Shown: piece by piece, positions 24,273 through 36,899 of the stretch | How the letters are laid out: every line of letters begins with the position of its first letter | Numbering within the stretch: the stretch's first letter is position 1 | NCBI RefSeq assembly: GCF_004324835.1 | Contig: NW_021163081.1 | Coordinates: 1,104,501 to 1,168,500, forward strand | DNA from: Dendronephthya gigantea | Taxonomy: Eukaryota; Cnidaria; Anthozoa; Malacalcyonacea; Nephtheidae | Reading direction: 5' to 3' | Length of the DNA: 64,000 bases | Program-made: the position numbers and the translations under genes | The notes under the pieces: model-generated | The model's database searches: none | What the model saw: only the letters and a program-made list of their open reading frames with translations | Told to the model about the DNA's origin: nothing

Positions 24273-25758
24273 GTGCTGTTAATCAATCATTTGGGAACTG
24301 AACATTCTGGTACAGGTGCTCAGAAACACAAAAAAATGGGTTACCAAATGTTCAAAGACAGATATGTTGGGCAAGTCCAGGTTAAACCAAATGTCATTAA
24401 GGGAAACATATCATGCTTCATACTTAAATGCATTGTTAATGCTGCAATGAAAAGCAATACATACACTGTTTATGTCCATTTAAATGAAGCAAATGGGGAG
24501 GTTGTGTATAGCAGCTGTATGTGTACTGCAGGCAAAGGTGGTAAATGTAAACATGTTGTTGCTCTGCTCTTTCAAGTTATCGAATATAAACAATTAGACA
24601 TGACTGAGGTCCCAGATCATCCTACCTGCACACAGTTATTACAGCAATGGCATGTACCAAGAAAAGATGAGTCGGACAAAGCTGTTCTCTATGAGAACAT
24701 TGTGTTTGAAAAGAATGTGTATGAGAAAGATATTAAGGCTAAAAAGAGGAAACACAAACAGTCACTCCCCATGTACAATCCCACTCCACATTTCTCACGG
24801 ACAGTGCAAAAAAATGATATTCAAAAGCTTGCCAATGATTTGATTGAAACAGATGAGAATAGTTATTTGGGCAACTTGCTAAAGTCAAGTGACTGTCAGC
24901 CATGTCCTTTTGACACAATGCACCTAGATATGCCATCAATGAAGCGATACTTTTAATCAATGCACCTCAATATAAATAACTATAGTGTCCGTGATAAAAT
25001 ACTTGAGAGATTACCTTCCACTACAGCTGAAGAATTGGTAACTAATTGTGATGCTATTAATAGTTTAAGTGCCTTAGTCAAAATTACACATGCACAAGTT
25101 CTTCAAATTGAGCAGAACACTAGGCAGCAGTCCTCAAGTGATGTTTGGTTTGATGAACGACAAAAAAGGCTTACATCTTCAAATTTTGGAGCAATAGTAA
25201 AGCGCAGAAAGCAAAGGTTCCCCAAATCACTGTTGGCAAATATTCGCAAGTCAAAGCAGACCACTTGTCCTAAACCTTGCCAGTGGGGAAAAGATAAGGA
25301 AGCGAAAGCAATTGAAGAGTACTATAAATTTAAAAAAAATGAAGGAAAAAATGTTGATGTGTGTTAAAGTTGTGGGTTTGTTGTGAATTTGAAGTTTCCA
25401 TGGTTAGGTGCTAGCCCAGATTTTTTAGTGTTCGACAGCACAGAACCAACATCATTTGGTATTGGAGAAGTCAAATGCCCATTCTCAAAAAAGAACTTAA
25501 GCATTGATGATGCTTGCAATGACAAAAACTTCTTTTTGGAAAAATTTAACGGAAAAGTCAAAATTAAAAAAAAACAACAATTATTTCTATCAAATGCAAG
25601 GGTGCATGGCTACACTTAATGTTAGCTGGTGTGATTTTGTTGTGTTCACAAATGTAGACTTGCAAATTGAGAGGATCTACTTTGATAATGACTTTTGGCA
25701 AAAAGTTGTTCCAGAGCTAAGTAGTTTTTACTCTGAATACATGTTGCCAGAACTGTAA
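24273..25758 (+). pseudogene. SWIM zinc finger plus YqaJ-like nuclease protein of ISL2EU
   Basis: It begins right after the left arm. The first part (24,273-24,956) holds YQMFKDRYVGQVQVKPNV and a SWIM finger, SCMCTAGKGGKCKHVV (CxC...CxH). The second part holds a YqaJ/lambda-exonuclease-like fold: SSDVWFDERQKRLTSSNFG, then WLGASPDFLVFD and FGIGEVKCPFS, the D...ExK metal site of PD-(D/E)XK nucleases, and a conserved tail ending YSEYMLPEL. In ISL2EU this protein is thought to process DNA ends during transposition. The frame is interrupted by a TAA at about 24,954, another at about 25,365 and a frameshift in the A-rich run near 25,570, so it is dead as it stands. The catalytic residues are still readable. 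Confidence 0.85.
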
Positions 25759-25838
25759 TATAGAATAAACAATACAATTAAGTTATCAAGTTGCAATTAC
25801 ATTTACATTTAACAAAAAGTCACTGGTAAATGAACAAA

Positions 25839-27320
25839 CTAATCTTGTTTTTCCTTAATGAGAGGTGGTAAAAATAGAGTTAAATAGGAGCATACACTCC
25901 AAATGTGCTCTAAGTTCTCAGCCAATGTCAGGGGAACTACTTGATGCAAAATTCTATAACTTTTTATCCTTGCGATTGCACGTTCAACATGTACACAAAC
26001 TGATGCAATTTTTCGTGTTTTTGCTTCATCCTCAACTGATAGCTGAGGCTGTCCATTTAAAAAAGGTGGAATGTTTAAAGACACACCATTTGGCATGTCA
26101 GCCTCAATGTCGAATCCTCCGTCTGCCATTAATTCATCACCGGGTTCAAGAAGCTTCAAAATACCACAGTCATGAGTAATTTTCTTATCACTAGTTCAGC
26201 CTGCATACAAGCTAGAGATGAAACTTGGGTATCCATTTGGTGATATCCCAATTAGGCCCTTTGCAGTGTTGTGGTTTTTGTAGCTCGAAAATGTAATGGA
26301 CTGACTTCTGCATGATGATGGCATTTCAATGAAAATTTCAGTGCAGTCAATTATCACTCTAGTTTTAGGATATGTTAGTTTAAAACAGCCAGGCATGTTA
26401 TCATCAACAAAATCCCGACTGGGCCAAATTGGTAAAGAACGAAGGCGTTGGTATAAGAATACAATCCATGTTTTAAATATTCTAGAAACTTGTGTTGTGG
26501 AAATATTAAAGCGATGTGCAATATCTTGTACAAGTAACCCCAAGCGCAATCTTATGAGTACAAGAAATAATTCTTGCTCTGGAGACATAGATCTTGGTTT
26601 GCCACATTTGTTTTGAGATTCCGAGGTTATAGGAGCTGTATTTGAACCAAAGTCTTGAAGGTGTTCACAGGCTGGGGAAAGGTAGTTATAAAATGCCTTG
26701 AAACAAGAGTAATTTGGAAAGCCAGTGTAAAATTTAAAATCACTGTCACTGTTAATAAATTTCTCCATCTGAAATACCCCACATTTTAATTTAGCAATAT
26801 CTTCATTATATTTTGTGTTCAATGCCATGTTTTGTGCTTCTAGTGATAATATTTTATCCTTAAGTTCCTGCACTGTATTTTCAGAGTTGTCATCTTTACT
26901 TGTGCTATCATCAACAACAGAGCTTTCTTTACTTGTATTTTCTAAATATGTTTCTTAAGTAATTACTGGATTTTTAGCTGCCACTGTCCGAATAGTTGGG
27001 CTTTTCCTAGGTTTGCTTGTAGCAGTGGCAAAAATTGTTGGAACATTGTTGCTGTATGTTTTTGCACCACCCACAAAATGTGCTGAGCATACTCTATGAC
27101 TTGATCCAGGATCCCTTATACCTTTTCTTTTCAACAAACGTACCCACTTTTTCCTCAACTCTGGATTTTTTGGAATTTTATGAAATGACATCTCAGGATT
27201 TTTTCTACTATCACTTTCACACTGTGGTATACAGCAGTATCGTTTACACATTCTTTGACCAGTAATTTCATAAGTTTCACTATTATTCGTCTCATGCGAA
27301 GTGCTTGGTTCACTCTCCAT
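25839..27320 (-). pseudogene. THAP plus DDE_Tnp_4 transposase of ISL2EU
   Basis: It starts near 27,320 with MESEPSTSHE. The N-terminal THAP finger is clear: CCIPQCESDSRKNPEMSFHK, later VCSAHFVGG (C2CH). A coiled stretch (ELKDKILSLEAQNMALN) leads to a helix-turn-helix (LLVQDIAHRFNISTTQVSRI) and an IS4-like DDE core: VIIDCTEIFIEMP, ELMADGGFD and VHVERAIARIK give the Asp, Asp and Glu. Two stops interrupt it: TAA after NPVIT (about 26,957) and TGA after SLYAG (about 26,196), where the family normally has Arg, so a CGA-to-TGA change is likely. It is convergent with the nuclease gene, about 80 bp between their ends. Confidence 0.88.
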
Positions 27321-27464
27321 ATTATATGGTTTAAAAATTTGTATGCTTATATTTATATATTTATTTAATTTCAAACTATAATCTATCTATGTTAATTGAA
27401 TTTACCTAAAATATCCTACCTATTTAATTTTAAACTATCTTAAACCAATTTACCTAAAATATCT

Positions 27465-28076
27465 ATCTAAATATTTATTTACTATGTTATATTGTTAAAA
27501 AAATTAAATTTATTTACCTAAATGATATTCTATAACCAACGAGAAATTTATTAAATTACAGTGGATGGTGTGAACCAATGCAGACTTCAACTAGAGGACA
27601 AACAACAGCAGTAAACCAAGAAAAACACTTTCAAATTCATATATTGTTGCTACGGCTTGTGTTGCTTATTTAAATACGGGTATTTTTGCGCCAAAACAAG
27701 CTAAAAACATTTCTGAGGGCCAAGGGCAGCTTAGTGGCAAATTCGAACAAAATCTTGGCAACATATGCCAATTTCTGGAAGCTTAAAACGATATTTGCAC
27801 AAGAATAAAAGTAAAATACTGCTGAGATCCAAAAAGAAACACAATCAGTTACGCTTATTTCGTAAAAATAATCAGCCGATCGCAAGTTGAAAAGCGAACT
27901 CACCTGTTTCAGTACACGTTAGTCAACTTTTCGCAAGCAAATTTGAGCGAAGATTGTTCACAACTTGGCATCTTCTCGACGGATTTTTATCGCCATCAAC
28001 GCCCAGATCGTGATGAAATTTCAGTGTTTTGTAGTGACGAACCTTCTCGCAATTTTCCAAAGAAAACAAATACAGA
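27465..28076 (-). repeat. ISL2EU right terminal inverted repeat
   Basis: Inverted partner of 23,661-24,272. Outward similarity stops near 28,076, about 55 bp before the next EXO1-like exon. Confidence 0.9.
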
Positions 28077-29170
28077 CCATTGATAAAAATGAGCAATAAA
28101 AAATACATTTCTATACATGTGACTTATTTTTAGACTTTGAAAGGAATGGACATCGAATATGTTGTTTCACCCTTTGAAGCAGATGCTCAATTGGCCTATT
28201 TGGAGTCACAAGGTGTGATTCAAGCAGTGATAACTGAAGATTCTGACTTGCTTGTTTTTGGTTGTAAAAAGGTAATAATCAACTCATATGCAAAAGATTT
28301 AGAATGTGTGTTCACAGAGTGTGTTCTCTGGTGTGTTCATAAAATACATGTATTTTCTGACAGGTCATATACAAGTTGGATTTGAATGGAAGGTGCAAAG
28401 TTACAAGACGGAATGATATAAACAAAGGCAATGACATCCAAGGCTTTAAGTTTGAGTACTTTCGATACATGTGCATCATTACAGGTTGTGATTACCTTAC
28501 TAACATTCATGGTGTTGGCATCAAGAGGGCACACATTTTTATACAGAAGTTTGCCAGATCAAAATTAAAAATTGAAGAGGTATTGGCTTCATGATTGATT
28601 TAACCAATATATTCTCAGTGACATTAGACCTTTTGTAGAGCAAGTTGCCAAGTTGCCCCATGCAAGTCCCATAAAAGCAATGAATATATGTTTGTCACCA
28701 AGGGTGGGGGTGATGGAGCCCCCTAAAATAGAACTTGTCCCAGGCACCCAAAAATCTCTGTGCAGCCCTACATATTCTCAACAGATTTAATAGTGTCCGA
28801 GACTCTCCCCTTGATCGCCATGAAGTGATGACAAAAAATAAAATAATACTGCATTCAGCATTTAAGACAGCGAAAAATAGTAATGTAGACTTTTATTGGT
28901 TTCATGTTAGTCAGTGCTGGCTTATCAACACTTTTTGCTCTTACAGGCATTACCACATATTGGTCTGTTTATTGGTGTCAAATCATTAAACATACCAAAT
29001 AATTATGTAGCAAACTTTACAATGGCAAATCATGCATTTCTTCATCAATCTGTATTTGATATAAAGACCAAGCAAGAAGTTCCATTACATGAAATCCCAC
29101 AAAATACTGTGATTCAGAATAAAGAGAACTTTTTTTTTATCCTTTACTATTTAAGTATATATATATATAT

Positions 29171-29611
29171 ACCCAGCTAACACATAACGTTGTCGCAACG
29201 TTATCTAAAGGTTGTATTTTGGTTAGGTCGGACCTAACCTTTTGACAACGTCCACACGACATTCAGATCGCGAATTAATATTTGCAAACCTTGTTGCAAC
29301 GTTTTGTAGACGTTTGTAGACAACGTCATTTTTAACGCCTGAACACAATGTTGTGAAAACGTTGTAGGAATGTTGGTATGCAACGTCATTTTTCAACGAG
29401 TGCACAACGTTGTGGGAACGTTGTGAAAATGTTTGTATACAACGTCATTTTTAACACGTAAATACAACGTTGTGAAAACGTTGTAGAAATGTTGGTATAC
29501 AACGTTATTTTTTAATGAGTGCGCAAGGTTCTAAAAACGTTGTAAGAATGTTGGCATACAACGTCATTTTTGAACGAGTACACAAGGTTTTGAAAACGTT
29601 GTGGGAATGAA
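29171..29611 (+). repeat. Left subterminal repeats of the 9.7-kb transposon
   Basis: From about 29,290 a ~62-bp unit is repeated about five times, each with ACAACGTTGTGAAAACGTTG-like palindromes followed by GGTATACAACGTCATTTTT. Such arrays are typical transposase-binding regions of large DNA transposons. Confidence 0.8.
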
Positions 29612-31560
29612 ATACGGCAAAGCTTGAGTCATTCATATTTTCGCTACTCTGATTTAAATAACTGAATGCAAAAAGGCTGACCTTCTAATAATAAGGCTGT
29701 GCTTAATTAAAGGCCCCGCGTGATGCGTGTTTTAATCTTTAAGCTTTGTGTGGCGCTATTTTTGAAACAGTATTGGAGTGATACTATATACATATAACTG
29801 CACGTACTAGTATTCAATAAATGCAGTCTATATTTTTATATGGGCAGCATAATATTTCACACCAGCTTAATAATAAATTGTACGAAATACAGTGGCACGT
29901 TGACTGGGAACCGAATACTATTATATATATATATGTATCAAAACAAATTTCGTAACATGCATGCACTGATGAAATAAGGGTTTAGTTATGGGATAATTTT
30001 GACTGATCATTATCTTTATTTAGAATTTGTTCACATATTTTAAGCCTAACTGTTGGGAAATTAAACAATCATGCAATTTTATTGTGACGCCAATTTCATT
30101 CTTTCCGTTCGTTTGTTATTGTTCCAGTTAAGTATATAAGTATATTGAGATCACTGTCCGCATGCCCCTGCAATTTCGATCCGCCCCCCCCCCGTTCATC
30201 GCGTGTATGATGAAATGTGACAACTAAAAGCTTCTTACATTCTTCTCCGATCTGGTCAAGTGCTGTTTGAGTAATCCTGCTGTTGGAATTTAATTTAATA
30301 CCAAGCCACACTTGAAAGTAAGTCAACTATTACTTTAATATCAGATTATTGTTTTTGCATTGTCATGTTTTCGCTAATTGCAGCTAAATTATGTTTATTA
30401 TGGTCTATATGTCAACATAAAAAGTAAAAGATTGACCTTTGTCACCATGTGTATTCAGAACTTATATTATATTGAGGGATGTCCTCGTTAACAAGCATGT
30501 ATAAGAGCCTCTGAGTGTTGTATTGATTGTATTGGTTGTATTCCTGTGGGATAAATTATATTTTATAGCGATTGAATGTTTTTAAAGCTTTTCGATCATA
30601 GGCATAGAGCTGCAGTGCATGTGTATTGTGTATGATTCTACTATTTGAACTTTTTTACCACTTTTGGCATCTCAGATTCGGGCTTGTTTTTTTCTGTTAG
30701 CTAGTTTTACTTAATAGCCATTTTCTGTTATACATTCATCAAACATCGACGAAAAACCCAACAGTACTGTATTTAGAAACATGTGAAACAATCTAAAGGC
30801 CATTTGCAGTTATTTGCCTTGACCCAATATCTTTAACTTTGATTAAACATATTGTGGAACCGAAATATTTTAACAGTAACTAACATTTTCAGCAAACAGT
30901 CTATATATTAAATTATATCTATTAAACATGCTAGGAATATGATCACATTTCCAAAATAGAACTCTCGTTCTCTGATTTCTCTCTTTTACCTAGAGATTGT
31001 CAGATTTTGTGGTTAACCCATTAAGTGGCTGAGTTCCCCACTGACAAGCAAAAGCGTCTGGAGTTAGACAAGTGAAAAAATATTAGGGCACACTGGGACA
31101 CAACACAAGGCAACCTTAATATAACAATTACTTAAGATTATCTTAGGACACTTATTATATACAAACTCTAGTTGAAGTTACAGGTTGTATCATTTGGTCT
31201 TGTCAATCCTAATTAATAACACACAATGTGTCATGTATCACACTGCACACTAAGCAGAAAGATATTGCCTGCTGCAACTGGGTCTTGAACCTGCAACCTT
31301 CAAATTACTAGATTGACTGAGCTAGATGGTCAGACAGATTTTAAGACTGGAAAGTATACAACAACACGTGTCATCGTTAAATGCCCTTTTAACCAGCCAA
31401 GTGCCCTAGAGTTTAATGCCCCCCCCCCCAACTCAAATGTGCTTCCTACGCTTCTGTAAGTGCTCCTTAGTATTTGAAAGTTTCAATTACTATAGAAAAA
31501 TAATATATTTTGAAACAGTCTGAGCAATTATTTGGAAATGCTTCAACATGCACTAAAGCA
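29612..31560. other. Non-coding left interior of the 9.7-kb transposon
   Basis: AT-rich with no convincing gene. It holds poly-C tracts (near 30,182 and 31,420), one TTAA-type MITE (31,013-31,095) and a tRNA-like SINE fragment on the minus strand (about 31,262-31,335, A box TAGCTCAGT, B box GGTTCAAGACC). The transposase promoter should be here, but no clear signal is seen. Confidence 0.5.
31013..31095 (+). repeat. TTAA-type MITE, copy 1, truncated
   Basis: Begins TTAACCCATTAAGTGGCTGA and shares CACTGACAAG and GTCTGGAGTTAGACAAGT with the copies at 34,875, 41,051 and 46,071. The right end is not preserved. Confidence 0.65.
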
Positions 31561-31629
31561 AAGTCAAAAGCGGTGTCAAACAACTCTACAAATTTCCAGT
31601 TTTTTTGTTCCTGACTTTCAGAAACAAAG

Positions 31630-33575
31630 ATGGCAACAAATTCACATCGAAAAGACTATAAAAGAAAATGGATTTCTGCTTGTCGTTTACTTACAAAATA
31701 CAACAATACAAAACGGCTACCTGTTGATCTTTGTGAACAGTCTCCACCTACTAAATTTCAAAGAGTGGAAAGACAAGATGAGCTTGACTTTGCTGTAGAT
31801 GATTGCAATGAACATCTAATTCCTACTACCGTCGACATTAGTTGTGGCTCTGATGAGTATGATTCATCTTTGGCATCAGGTGATGAGTGTTCAGAACAGA
31901 GTGATTCCGATTGTGCATCTGATAGATTAAATACAGGTTTAGAAAATGTGCTAGCTAATTGGGCAAACCATTTCCAAGTAAAACACAATGCTGTTGATGG
32001 TCTTTTAAAGCTACTCAGGCAATCTGGGCATTCCAATCTGCCAGCTACATCTAAATCATTATTAAGCACAGCTAGAGTTGTTGAGATTGAACATAAATCA
32101 GGGATGGAGTGCATCTATTTCCCTTTAAAACAAGTGTTGTTGAAAAATTTTCTGGCCTATCCTACAGCTCTAAGGGAAAGTGTTGATTGTTTACATATAT
32201 CTTTTAATATTGATGGTATTCCCTTGTTCAAAAGTTCAACTGGCACTTTATGGCCAGTTCTTTGTGGCATAATGAATCTTGCCCCTGTTAAGGTATTTCC
32301 TGTTGCTTTGACATATGGAAAGTCTAAGCCACATGACTTGGACTTCTTGCTTGATACTGTTAGATATTTAAACACGTTATTGGAACATGGTTTGAAGTAT
32401 GGTAACAAAATCCTTAAAATTTCTCTTAGGTGTGTTGTCTGTGATGCTCCTGCAAAGGCTTTTGTTAAGGGTGTTAAATTATATTCAGGCTATTTTGGTT
32501 GTGATAAGTGTTGCCAACATGGTGTTTGGGTTGGTCGGATGACTTTTCCTGAGGTAGATAATATATTACTTCGTACTGATGCATCATTCCGAGCTCAGTC
32601 AAATGAAAGCCATCATCATTCTGTGTCACCCTTTTGTGATCTAGAAGTAGATATGGTTAAAGCCTTCCCAATTGATTATATGCATCAGTTGTGCCTAGGG
32701 GTCATAAAAAAAATGATTATAGCATGGATGCGTGGGAAGAAGGAAGTCCGAATTTCAGCTCAACTTGTTGAAAGAATTGGTGCCAAACTGATTGCTCTTA
32801 GAGATTATATACCACAAAGCTTTGCTCGTAAGCCTCGAGGATTGGCTGAAGTGGATAGGTAGAAAGCAACTGAATTTCGTCAATTTCTGCTCTATACTGG
32901 GAAATTAGTTTTAAAGGAATATTACCACACAATCTGTATGATCATTTTATGGTCTTAAGTGTTGCAAGTTCAATTCTTGTGTGTCCTGAACTTGCGCAGG
33001 CTCATTCAGATTACGCTGCTGACCTCTTAAAATACTTTGTCAAGAAGGCTGGACATCTGTATGGAGAAGAATTTATTGTGTACAATGTACATAGTCTCAT
33101 TCACCTCGTTGATGATGTTAAAACACATGGTTGCTTAGATAGCTTTAGTGGCTTTCTATTTGAGAACTATCTTCAAAAATTGAAGCGCTTTGTGCGCTCT
33201 GGAAAAAACCCTCTTGCCCAAATTGTGAAACGACTAAGTGAGTCATCTGCTGAAATCCATCAAACAACCAGTTCTTGTGCTATTAGTGTAAAGCCACCAA
33301 ATAACGCATACATTCTTCGGAATTCTTGTTGCGTTATTGTTACTGAAAGTCGTGAGTTTCAGTGCGAGGAAAAAATGTTTTCTTGCAGGGTTTACAATCA
33401 ATCTGAACCAATGTTTGTCAAACCCTGTGACTCACGTTTAATTGGAGTACATAAGGTTAAAGAACAAAATTCCTGCATCAAATTGCTGCGTGCTAGCACT
33501 TTGAAAAAGCAGGCCATTGCAGTGGAACTTGAACATAACACTTTGGTCTTTATGGCCATTTTACATCAGTTGTAA
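31630..33575 (+). pseudogene. Transposase-domain protein of the 9.7-kb transposon
   Basis: The first ATG is at 31,630 (ATNSHRKDYKRKWISAC, a basic start). The protein runs through an acidic linker to the family core: SFNIDGIPLFKSSTGTLWPV, TYGKSKPHDLDFLLDTV, CVVCDAPAKAF, YSGYFGCDKC, GRMTFPEVDN, DMVKAFPIDYMHQLCLGV, and later LYGEEFIVYNVHSLIHLVDD and FENYLQKLKRFVRSGKNP. The FNIDG, VCDAPA and DYMHQ acidic residues are likely catalytic by analogy with other DDE enzymes. Two faults are visible: a TAG after AEVDR (about 32,860, where the family has Trp) and a one-base frame change about 60 bp later. No introns. It is the presumed transposase for this element, dead in this copy. Confidence 0.82.
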
Positions 33576-34874
33576 ATTCTCATGTGCAAACAAACTAAGG
33601 ATTTCACTGTTTCTAATTATATTGAAGTACAAGATAAACAATCTCTCATAATACCCAGGAAAGAGTGTTACTGGTATGTTAATACTCACCTAACTTTATG
33701 GTGTGCTGGTTATGACTGTCTAGATGAGTAATTACGCTGTTGTTGAATTTGTTGATGAGAAATCTGTTGATATTGTCCCTGAGTCTTGGATTGAGACGCG
33801 GGAAGGGGTAAGTAGTGTTTTACTAAATTTATAATATATCCTAAACACTCAGGGTAACATAAAAAAATAAAACAGCCGGAAAATCAGTCTTAAAATTTGC
33901 AGGTGCATGTAGCTTGCGACGTTATAATTTGCATGTTAAACACACTGTCATAACTCAGAAACGAAGAAAGATACGAAAGATTTATAAAATATGTTCAACT
34001 ACCATTTCATGAGCTCTTTCAGAAGAATGAACATCTCACCATAAGAATTTTTTAACTCACACCCTGTAACCGCACTAAAATTAATCAATCACAGTTAAGT
34101 GATGTTTGTTATGATAAGGTGCAGGCTTTCTAGTAGATTTTATTCATTTTTTCCGTAGGCAATGTATTGTTATTATCCCCAAACTAATGTTGTTGGGCGT
34201 GTTAAAAAAATGGAGTTGCCAGATAAGCAGCGCTGGTCTGCTTACAAAATACGAGTTTTGTCATATACAGGTACAGTTATAATTTCTAATTGTACAGTAT
34301 AACCCCTCGAACTCTTAAAGTGAGTCCATGTTAGTGGGATTCTAATATAATTATATATTAAAACTGTTTCATGGAAAGCTCTCTAGTGATCAAAAATAGC
34401 TGCAATATCTGGTTACATTGCATCTAGAAGATGTCATCTTTATTTGCAGATAATTACGACACGGCATAAAAGCGAGCTAAGCTAGCTGAAGAGACATCAA
34501 ATGTGGATACGTCAGATTCAGACTCTGAGATTTCAAGTAAAAGGTCAAGGAAAAGTATTGATTATGCTGAAACTGAAGGTAATTTTCACAGATAAAATGA
34601 TTCCTTAGTGCTTTCTAACCAGTAATAACTTATTCCCTCCGGCAGCTAGAATAAAAAAGTGCAGGAAAAAGTGCTCAAAGTAAATAGTTTGATTTTATGG
34701 TGTGCAGGTCTGTTACGATGGCTTAAGCTTCAGAACTCTCTGTTTCCTCGCTGTATTATTTAGGTGAAGAAAAAAATATTGACCCTAATAGAAACTTGAC
34801 CCAGAAGAAAACTGTGCAATCTAAACCAAAGTCATTAGGTTTGTATAGATTACATCAAATATGGTCTTTTATGT

Positions 34875-34977
34875 TTAACTCATTAAGTGGCAGAGCTTCC
34901 ACACTAATGAGTAAAATCGTCTGGCGTTAAACAAGTAAAAGCAGTAAGAAGGGCGCATTGCCAGTTAATGGGTTAAC
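34875..34977 (+). repeat. TTAA-type MITE, copy 2, complete
   Basis: 103 bp, bounded by TTAA at both ends, with inverted tips TTAACTCATTAAGTGGCA and TGCCAGTTAATGGGTTAA. It lies in an intron of the DUF4806-type gene. The TTAA borders point to piggyBac- or Kolobok-type mobilisation. Confidence 0.8.
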
Positions 34978-36899
34978 TAAAGAGATTGTAAAATTTTGTC
35001 GTTAAGAATTAAAATGATTAGTCTACAAACAATTGGTGAAATTTTATACCCTCCTAAAAGTACGCCACTTTGCCAAGGTGATGTACTTTCTGAAATTGTG
35101 CATTGAAAACCCATTAATTTTTAAATTACGATATATGTACAGTATTTCCTATTTGTGGCATAAATTCAAACCAATTATGAACAGTTTAACCACACTAATC
35201 TCAATGTAGACATTAATGCAAATAATTTCCTAAATTCTGTCTGTTTTTTATATCATGTGCTACAGAAAGTGTAAACCAGAGTAAAAGACCAAGGATGATG
35301 AAAACTGTACGGCCCACCTGCAACACAGACTCCGGCTTGACATTACCAAGCCCTCCAGTTTATCGAGGAAGGACTTCAAATGATCTGCCAAGAACACCTT
35401 GTAACAGTATGTATTTATTTCAAAAAGGGTAAATATTTTCAATTACCGCACAGTTTTTAGGGCATGTACAGTATAATTTAACGTGATGATAAGAATGGCA
35501 CAATGCTCTTGCTTGGTATGAACTCTCAAGAGGGTTGTGTCCCTATATAGTAAAATAATACGACGCTAGCAAGAATGTTTACAGTGTAGTCACTAAGCAT
35601 ACCAAGTGGAATACACACTTTGATACCATTTCTATGCCAGTACTCTAAGTTGGTAGGACCAAGTATATTAATTGTTTATTTTAATTCTTCTATTTTAGAT
35701 AGTTTGTACCGAGACAGGCAATCAGTTTCAGTCCCAAGATCTACCTCTAGGGTGGACGGGTTTGAAAGTGCCGAACTGATAGGAAATTCATTGCGAATTC
35801 TTGACAGTCAGCCATGTGATACTTTGTTTCAGAATAATATGGGTATGTGTTTGAAGATTCCTTAATATCAATAAAGAATAGTACAAATCTCTCTGTTTGC
35901 GGAAATGAAAGTGAAAAACATATACATACTACAATTATGCATTTGTTTTCACTCAGTGGAATAGGAAAACAGATGAATTACTGTATCATAAAGATAATGT
36001 GCATGTATCGAGGGAATACAGCGTTTTCTCCTATTACGAAAAAGTGAACCGATATACGTTATTTTTTGTATTTCAAAGGCTTCACTTTTTTAACATAGAT
36101 TTTGGTACTTATTCGTCTTTTTAGATCCATTTCTCACTTCCCAACACATTGACAGTAATGAGTCACTTACAATACTGGAGGATTTAGATTCAATCCGAGA
36201 CTGCGATAATCGAAGTAAGTTATTTTAGACATTAAACCAGTTTTGTGTCTGACGGATGATATTATGTAAAATAATTTTCAGCTTTGTAAGTGCAATATTG
36301 CTTTTGTTTCACATGTTTGTTTACTTGATTCTTTTCTAGACCAATCAACATCAAAAATTGAATCAAACAGGCATCATCAAGAAACTAATCAAAGTAAGTT
36401 AGACAAGCAAATTATATTGTGTGATTCTAGTTGTATACGGCGCAATTTTTCAGTTCAGTTAGAAAAAAGTAATTTTGTTATTAAGATCTCCCAGCAACTG
36501 CAATATAATTATTTTTTGCAGATTTCCGAACGTCTGTTTTGATGAAACTGGACTCAATTATCGAGAATCAGAAGGAAATTCTGGTTCACATGCGGCGCCA
36601 AAATTTTGGAAAAGAAAAAAGTTTCGAAGCTGATTTAGATAATTCCCTGGCTAAGCCAATGGATACATTAGAGGAAGTGGAAGTGCTATGTGGCAAATTG
36701 GAACAAGTGGCGTTCAATAAAACATTGGTAATTTTAAATGCAACCTTTTTCCTCTGCTATGTGTTGATTTTCATAATTTCTTTCAGGACGACAAGGCCAA
36801 ATTATTGAAATATTCTAAATATACACAATATGCATCATTATTTCATTTTTGAGTCGGTTTTCTTTTTGATGTTCCAAGACTGTATATAGGTTATTGTTC

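Larger units (their letters stand above)
23661..28076. mobile_element. ISL2EU-type DNA transposon with long inverted repeats
   Basis: The arms 23,661-24,272 and 27,465-28,076 are near-identical in inverted orientation. Between them lie two convergent genes: a SWIM plus YqaJ nuclease protein (plus strand) and a THAP plus DDE_Tnp_4 transposase (minus strand). That pair is the known layout of ISL2EU, a relative of PIF/Harbinger. Total length is about 4.4 kb. Both genes are broken (about three interruptions in the nuclease, two in the transposase), but the arms remain almost identical, so the copy is not very old. It sits inside an intron of the EXO1-like gene. Confidence 0.85.
23118..29140 (+). 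pseudogene. Exonuclease 1-like (Rad2/XPG family) gene, interrupted and incomplete
   Basis: Exon 1 at 23,118-23,278 starts MGIKGLHAFFNSVTKD and keeps the N-terminal metal-binding Asp (GIDASCYLYKGA) but has an in-frame TGA at 23,262. Exons at 28,134-28,271 (I-region: [31 protein letters not shown]), 28,365-28,579 (YMCIITGCDYLTNIHGVGIK) and 28,947 to about 29,140 (NYVANFTMANHAFLHQSVFD) follow the order of EXO1 and keep its acidic residues and GT-AG borders. EXO1 resects 5' ends in mismatch repair and recombination. Residues equivalent to about 53-130 of the human protein are missing. The gap holds the ISL2EU element, and the 3' side is cut by the element starting at 29,171. It may be a dead host paralogue or a duplicated fragment; either way it is not expected to make a full enzyme. 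Confidence 0.75.

Noticed and set aside
29290-29600. Regularly spaced repeats that recall a CRISPR array
   Set aside because: The host is eukaryotic, the 'spacers' are themselves similar, and mirrored repeats occur at the other end of the same transposon.
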